NCBI RefSeq assembly: GCF_022549695.1
Contig: NZ_JAKZGS010000007.1
Location: 141,869 to 205,868 of the forward strand
DNA: 64,000 nucleotides
DNA from: Belliella calami
GTDB taxonomy: Bacteria; Bacteroidota; Bacteroidia; Cytophagales; Cyclobacteriaceae
Direction: 5' to 3'
Of this stretch, positions 61,620-64,000 are shown piece by piece. Below the pieces are notes generated by a model. The model was not told the origin of the DNA, ran no database searches, and saw nothing but the letters and a program-made list of their open reading frames with translations. The translations under genes and the position numbers were made by a program. The first letter of the stretch is position 1. The number at the start of each line of letters is the position of its first letter.

Positions 61620-62671
61620 TGGCCTTTAATTTAGAAAAACTACTCCGACCACATATCGCCAATATCAAGCCTTATTCATCAGCGAGGGATGAATACTCAG
61701 GCAAGGCGGGAATCTTCTTGGATGCCAACGAAAACCCTTTTGGATCTATGGCATCCGGCAGCTTCAACAGGTATCCTGACCCTTACCAATTGGATATCAA
61801 ACAAAAACTCGCCGAGGTCAAAAATGTCTTTGCCAACCAGATTTTCTTAGGAAATGGCAGCGACGAGGCTATAGACCTGCTGATGCGGGCATTTTGCATT
61901 CCAGGACAAGACAACATCATTTTGCTACCGCCAACTTATGGAATGTACGAAGTAAGTGCGGGAATCAATGATATTGAAATCCAAAAAGTAAATCTTACAG
62001 AAGATTACCAGCTTCGTCCTGATGCAATTCTTGAAGCAGTGAATGAAAGTACAAAAATCATCTTCATCTGCTCACCAAATAACCCAAGTGGCAACAAGGT
62101 CAATAGAAAAGACATCTATCAGGTTCTAGATAATTTCAATGGCTTGTTGGTTGTGGATGAAGCTTATATTGATTTCAGTGACGAACCTAGTTTCACCACA
62201 GAATTGGAAAAATATCCCAATCTACTAGTCATGCAGACTTTTTCTAAGGCTTGGGGATTGGCATCTTTGCGAATTGGAATGGCATTCGCATCTGAGAAAA
62301 TCATCAAAATCCTTAACCTGATCAAGCCTCCGTACAACATCTCAGGCTTGACTCAGGAGAAAGTGTTAGAAGCTTTGGAAAATGCTGATGCTATTCACCA
62401 AGTAGTGAAAGATACATTTGTAGAGAGGCAATTTTTGGAAGCTGAAGTTTCTAAGTTTCCATTCCTCAAAAAAATCTTCCCCTCACATGCCAATTTTATC
62501 TTGATCAAAGTCGATGGCGCTAGGGCGATTTACGAGTTCTTAATCGAACAAACCATCATCATCCGAGACAGGTCAAAAGTAGTTCTCTGTGAAGATTGCC
62601 TAAGAGTATCAGTTGGAACTAGAGAAGAGAATGAAGCCTTTTTAAAAGCATTAAACCTATTTAAACCATGA
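61619..62671 (+). CDS. hisC: histidinol-phosphate aminotransferase
   Basis: A 350-residue fold-type I PLP aminotransferase. LDANENPFG at the N-terminus is the HisC signature, NPSGNK and [13 protein letters not shown] are in the middle, and the PLP lysine lies in [18 protein letters not shown]. It transfers an amino group from glutamate to imidazole-acetol phosphate. It overlaps hisD by one base and hisB by four (ATGA). Confidence 0.96.
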   Translation: MAFNLEKLLRPHIANIKPYSSARDEYSGKAGIFLDANENPFGSMASGSFNRYPDPYQLDIKQKLAEVKNVFANQIFLGNGSDEAIDLLMRAFCIPGQDNIILLPPTYGMYEVSAGINDIEIQKVNLTEDYQLRPDAILEAVNESTKIIFICSPNNPSGNKVNRKDIYQVLDNFNGLLVVDEAYIDFSDEPSFTTELEKYPNLLVMQTFSKAWGLASLRIGMAFASEKIIKILNLIKPPYNISGLTQEKVLEALENADAIHQVVKDTFVERQFLEAEVSKFPFLKKIFPSHANFILIKVDGARAIYEFLIEQTIIIRDRSKVVLCEDCLRVSVGTREENEAFLKALNLFKP

Positions 62672-63762
62672 AGAAAGTATTATTTATAGATCGTGATGGT
62701 ACGATCATCATCGAGCCACCCACGGACTATCAAGTGGATAGTCTTGAAAAATTAGAATTCTATCCAAAGGCATTAAGTAATTTGAGAAAAATTGCCGAAG
62801 AGTGTGATTTTGAATTGGTCATGGTTACGAACCAGGACGGCTTGGGCACGGATTCATTTCCGGAGGATACTTTTTGGCCAGCACATAACAAAATGATGAA
62901 GACTTTGGAAAATGAAGGAATCAATTTTTCAGCTGTCCATATCGATCGTTCATTTGAGCATGAAAATCTACCCAGCAGAAAACCAGGGATCGCAATGCTC
63001 TCCGAGTATCAAAATGGCAATTATGACCTTTCAAATTCCTATGTAATTGGAGATCGGAAAACGGACGTTCAACTAGCAATAAATCTAGGAACTAAATCCA
63101 TTTTCATTGGGGATAAGCTTGAAGAAGCTACCTTTTCTACCAAATCTTGGGATGAAATATATGAATACCTCAGACTTCCAGAACGAAAAGCTACTGTTGA
63201 AAGGAAAACTTCTGAAACCGAAATCAAAATCAGTCTTAACCTAGATGGTACTGGAAAATGTAACATCAGTACAGGCTTGCATTTCTTTGACCACATGCTT
63301 GAGCAACTTGGAAAACACGGAGGGACAGATTTGGACATTCAGGTCAATGGCGATCTGCATATTGATGAGCATCATACCATCGAGGATACCGCTTTGGCAC
63401 TGGGAGAAGCTTATTTGAAAGCATTGGGAGATAAAAAGGGAATCTATAGATATGGATTTTTACTTCCAATGGATGATGTTTTGGCTCAGTGTGCCATTGA
63501 TTTTGGAGGACGACCATGGATGATGTGGGAAGCTGAATTCAAAAGAGAAAAAATCGGTGAAATGCCTACAGAAATGTTCTACCATTTCTTCAAATCCTTC
63601 TCTGACACTGCCAAGTGCAACCTCAACATCAAAGCTGAAGGCGCAAATGAACACCACAAAATAGAAGCTATCTTCAAAGCCATGGCAAGAGCAATCAAAA
63701 TGGCTGTTAAAAGAGACCTTAACACCCTAAATCAACTCCCGAGTACGAAGGGGGTTTTGTAA
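62668..63762 (+). CDS. hisB: bifunctional histidinol-phosphatase/imidazoleglycerol-phosphate dehydratase
   Basis: A 364-residue fusion. The N-terminal HAD phosphatase (1-165) has catalytic [29 protein letters not shown] and [13 protein letters not shown]. The C-terminal dehydratase (about 170-364) has [33 protein letters not shown] and [15 protein letters not shown], the metal-binding repeats. The order matches E. coli-type HisB and is common in Bacteroidota. A terminator follows its stop directly, so hisH, hisA, hisF and hisI are not in this transcript as far as the window shows. Confidence 0.97.
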   Translation: MKKVLFIDRDGTIIIEPPTDYQVDSLEKLEFYPKALSNLRKIAEECDFELVMVTNQDGLGTDSFPEDTFWPAHNKMMKTLENEGINFSAVHIDRSFEHENLPSRKPGIAMLSEYQNGNYDLSNSYVIGDRKTDVQLAINLGTKSIFIGDKLEEATFSTKSWDEIYEYLRLPERKATVERKTSETEIKISLNLDGTGKCNISTGLHFFDHMLEQLGKHGGTDLDIQVNGDLHIDEHHTIEDTALALGEAYLKALGDKKGIYRYGFLLPMDDVLAQCAIDFGGRPWMMWEAEFKREKIGEMPTEMFYHFFKSFSDTAKCNLNIKAEGANEHHKIEAIFKAMARAIKMAVKRDLNTLNQLPSTKGVL

Positions 63763-63783
63763 GGCAAGGCAAATAATTTAAAT

Positions 63784-63815
63784 AAAGCGAGGCAAAGAAA
63801 CTGTCTCGCTTTTTC
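63784..63815 (+). terminator. rho-independent terminator after hisB
   Basis: AAAGCGAG, 13-base loop, CTCGCTTT (63784-63791 with 63805-63812), then TTTCATTTTTT. It lies 21 bases after the hisB stop. Confidence 0.85.
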
Positions 63816-63914
63816 ATTTTTTCCCAACCTTTTCTGGGAATCTGTTACTCCCAATCTCGCTCTGGCAAATCAGATTAGCTAGCATAGAAATCTCTAAAAC
63901 ATGATTATTCAGAT

Positions 63915-63997
63915 GCCCTTTCAGGGCATTCCTGATAATAGCAGCATCTTGTGCAATGGGCTGCACCCATTGTTAGAAGCTCTTGCCCTTACAGGGC
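63915..63997. repeat. composite intergenic palindrome element
   Basis: Three hairpins in series: GCCCTttcAGGGC (63915-63927), CAATGGGctgcaCCCATTG (63954-63972) and GCCCTtacAGGGC (63985-63997), with the element probably continuing past the window edge. Together with the group at 32391-32563 it belongs to the class of clustered short palindromes scattered in Bacteroidota genomes. No gene is seen in 63816-64000. Confidence 0.7.
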
Positions 63998-64000
63998 AGT

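Overview
The window is AT-rich chromosomal DNA of a Bacteroidota bacterium, most likely from Cytophagales (Cyclobacteriaceae-like). The evidence is the SusC/SusD pair, a hybrid two-component regulator, gldC, the ftsX-DUF3098-uppP-truB-ribF order, promoters of the TAnnTTTG type and the absence of Shine-Dalgarno-led starts. The taxon is an inference. I saw no tRNA, rRNA, transposase, prophage or CRISPR array.

Layout. 1-6.3 kb: partial OsmC protein, a fused acyl-CoA mutase (IcmF type) and an acetyl-CoA hydrolase/transferase-family gene followed by three ~110-bp repeats. 6.3-11.2 kb: SGNH-hydrolase lipoprotein and TonB-dependent receptor. 11.1-17.8 kb: minus-strand block gldC, a gene remnant, scoB, scoA (the two subunit genes are split by an unusual repeat cluster), ribF, truB, uppP, DUF3098, ftsX, pdeM. 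17.9-20.5 kb: DUF2147 protein, DUF4221 lipoprotein with a small secreted four-cysteine peptide, and a repeat-bearing spacer. 20.5-24.5 kb: methionine operon metY-metX-hom behind a SAM-I (S-box) riboswitch. 24.7-29.6 kb: fasciclin lipoprotein, rlmF, membrane thioredoxin, an orphan antitoxin with a stub of its toxin, an outer-membrane protein and a thioredoxin fragment. 29.7-42.6 kb: a fructan utilisation locus (fructokinase, MFS sugar porter, GH32, SusD, SusC, hybrid two-component sensor with a sugar-binding-protein-like sensor domain). 42.8-50.9 kb: DSD1-type PLP enzyme, three exported proteins, arginine decarboxylase, an unknown protein and an arginase/agmatinase-family enzyme. 50.9-53.0 kb: a 2-kb repeat island of ~110-bp hairpin units in two arrays around one gene, a GxxExxY (PD-(D/E)XK nuclease-like) protein. 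53.0-59.1 kb: argS, glutathione peroxidase, menA, universal stress protein, SUI1 factor, an SGNH remnant, VOC protein and a PAP2-like membrane protein. 59.2-63.8 kb: histidine operon hisG-hisD-hisC-hisB preceded by a histidine-rich leader peptide.

The most interesting items are: (1) the repeat island around the GxxExxY gene, together with a second array of different sequence but equal period at 5.9-6.3 kb; (2) the his leader peptide and its attenuator-like region; (3) the SAM riboswitch; (4) a perfect hairpin in the susC leader; (5) the repeat cluster that splits scoA from scoB; (6) the DUF4221 lipoprotein/cysteine peptide pair. Several short remnants (ORF6N-type C-terminus, SGNH C-terminus, thioredoxin C-terminus, PIN-toxin start) show that intergenic regions here hold decayed genes.
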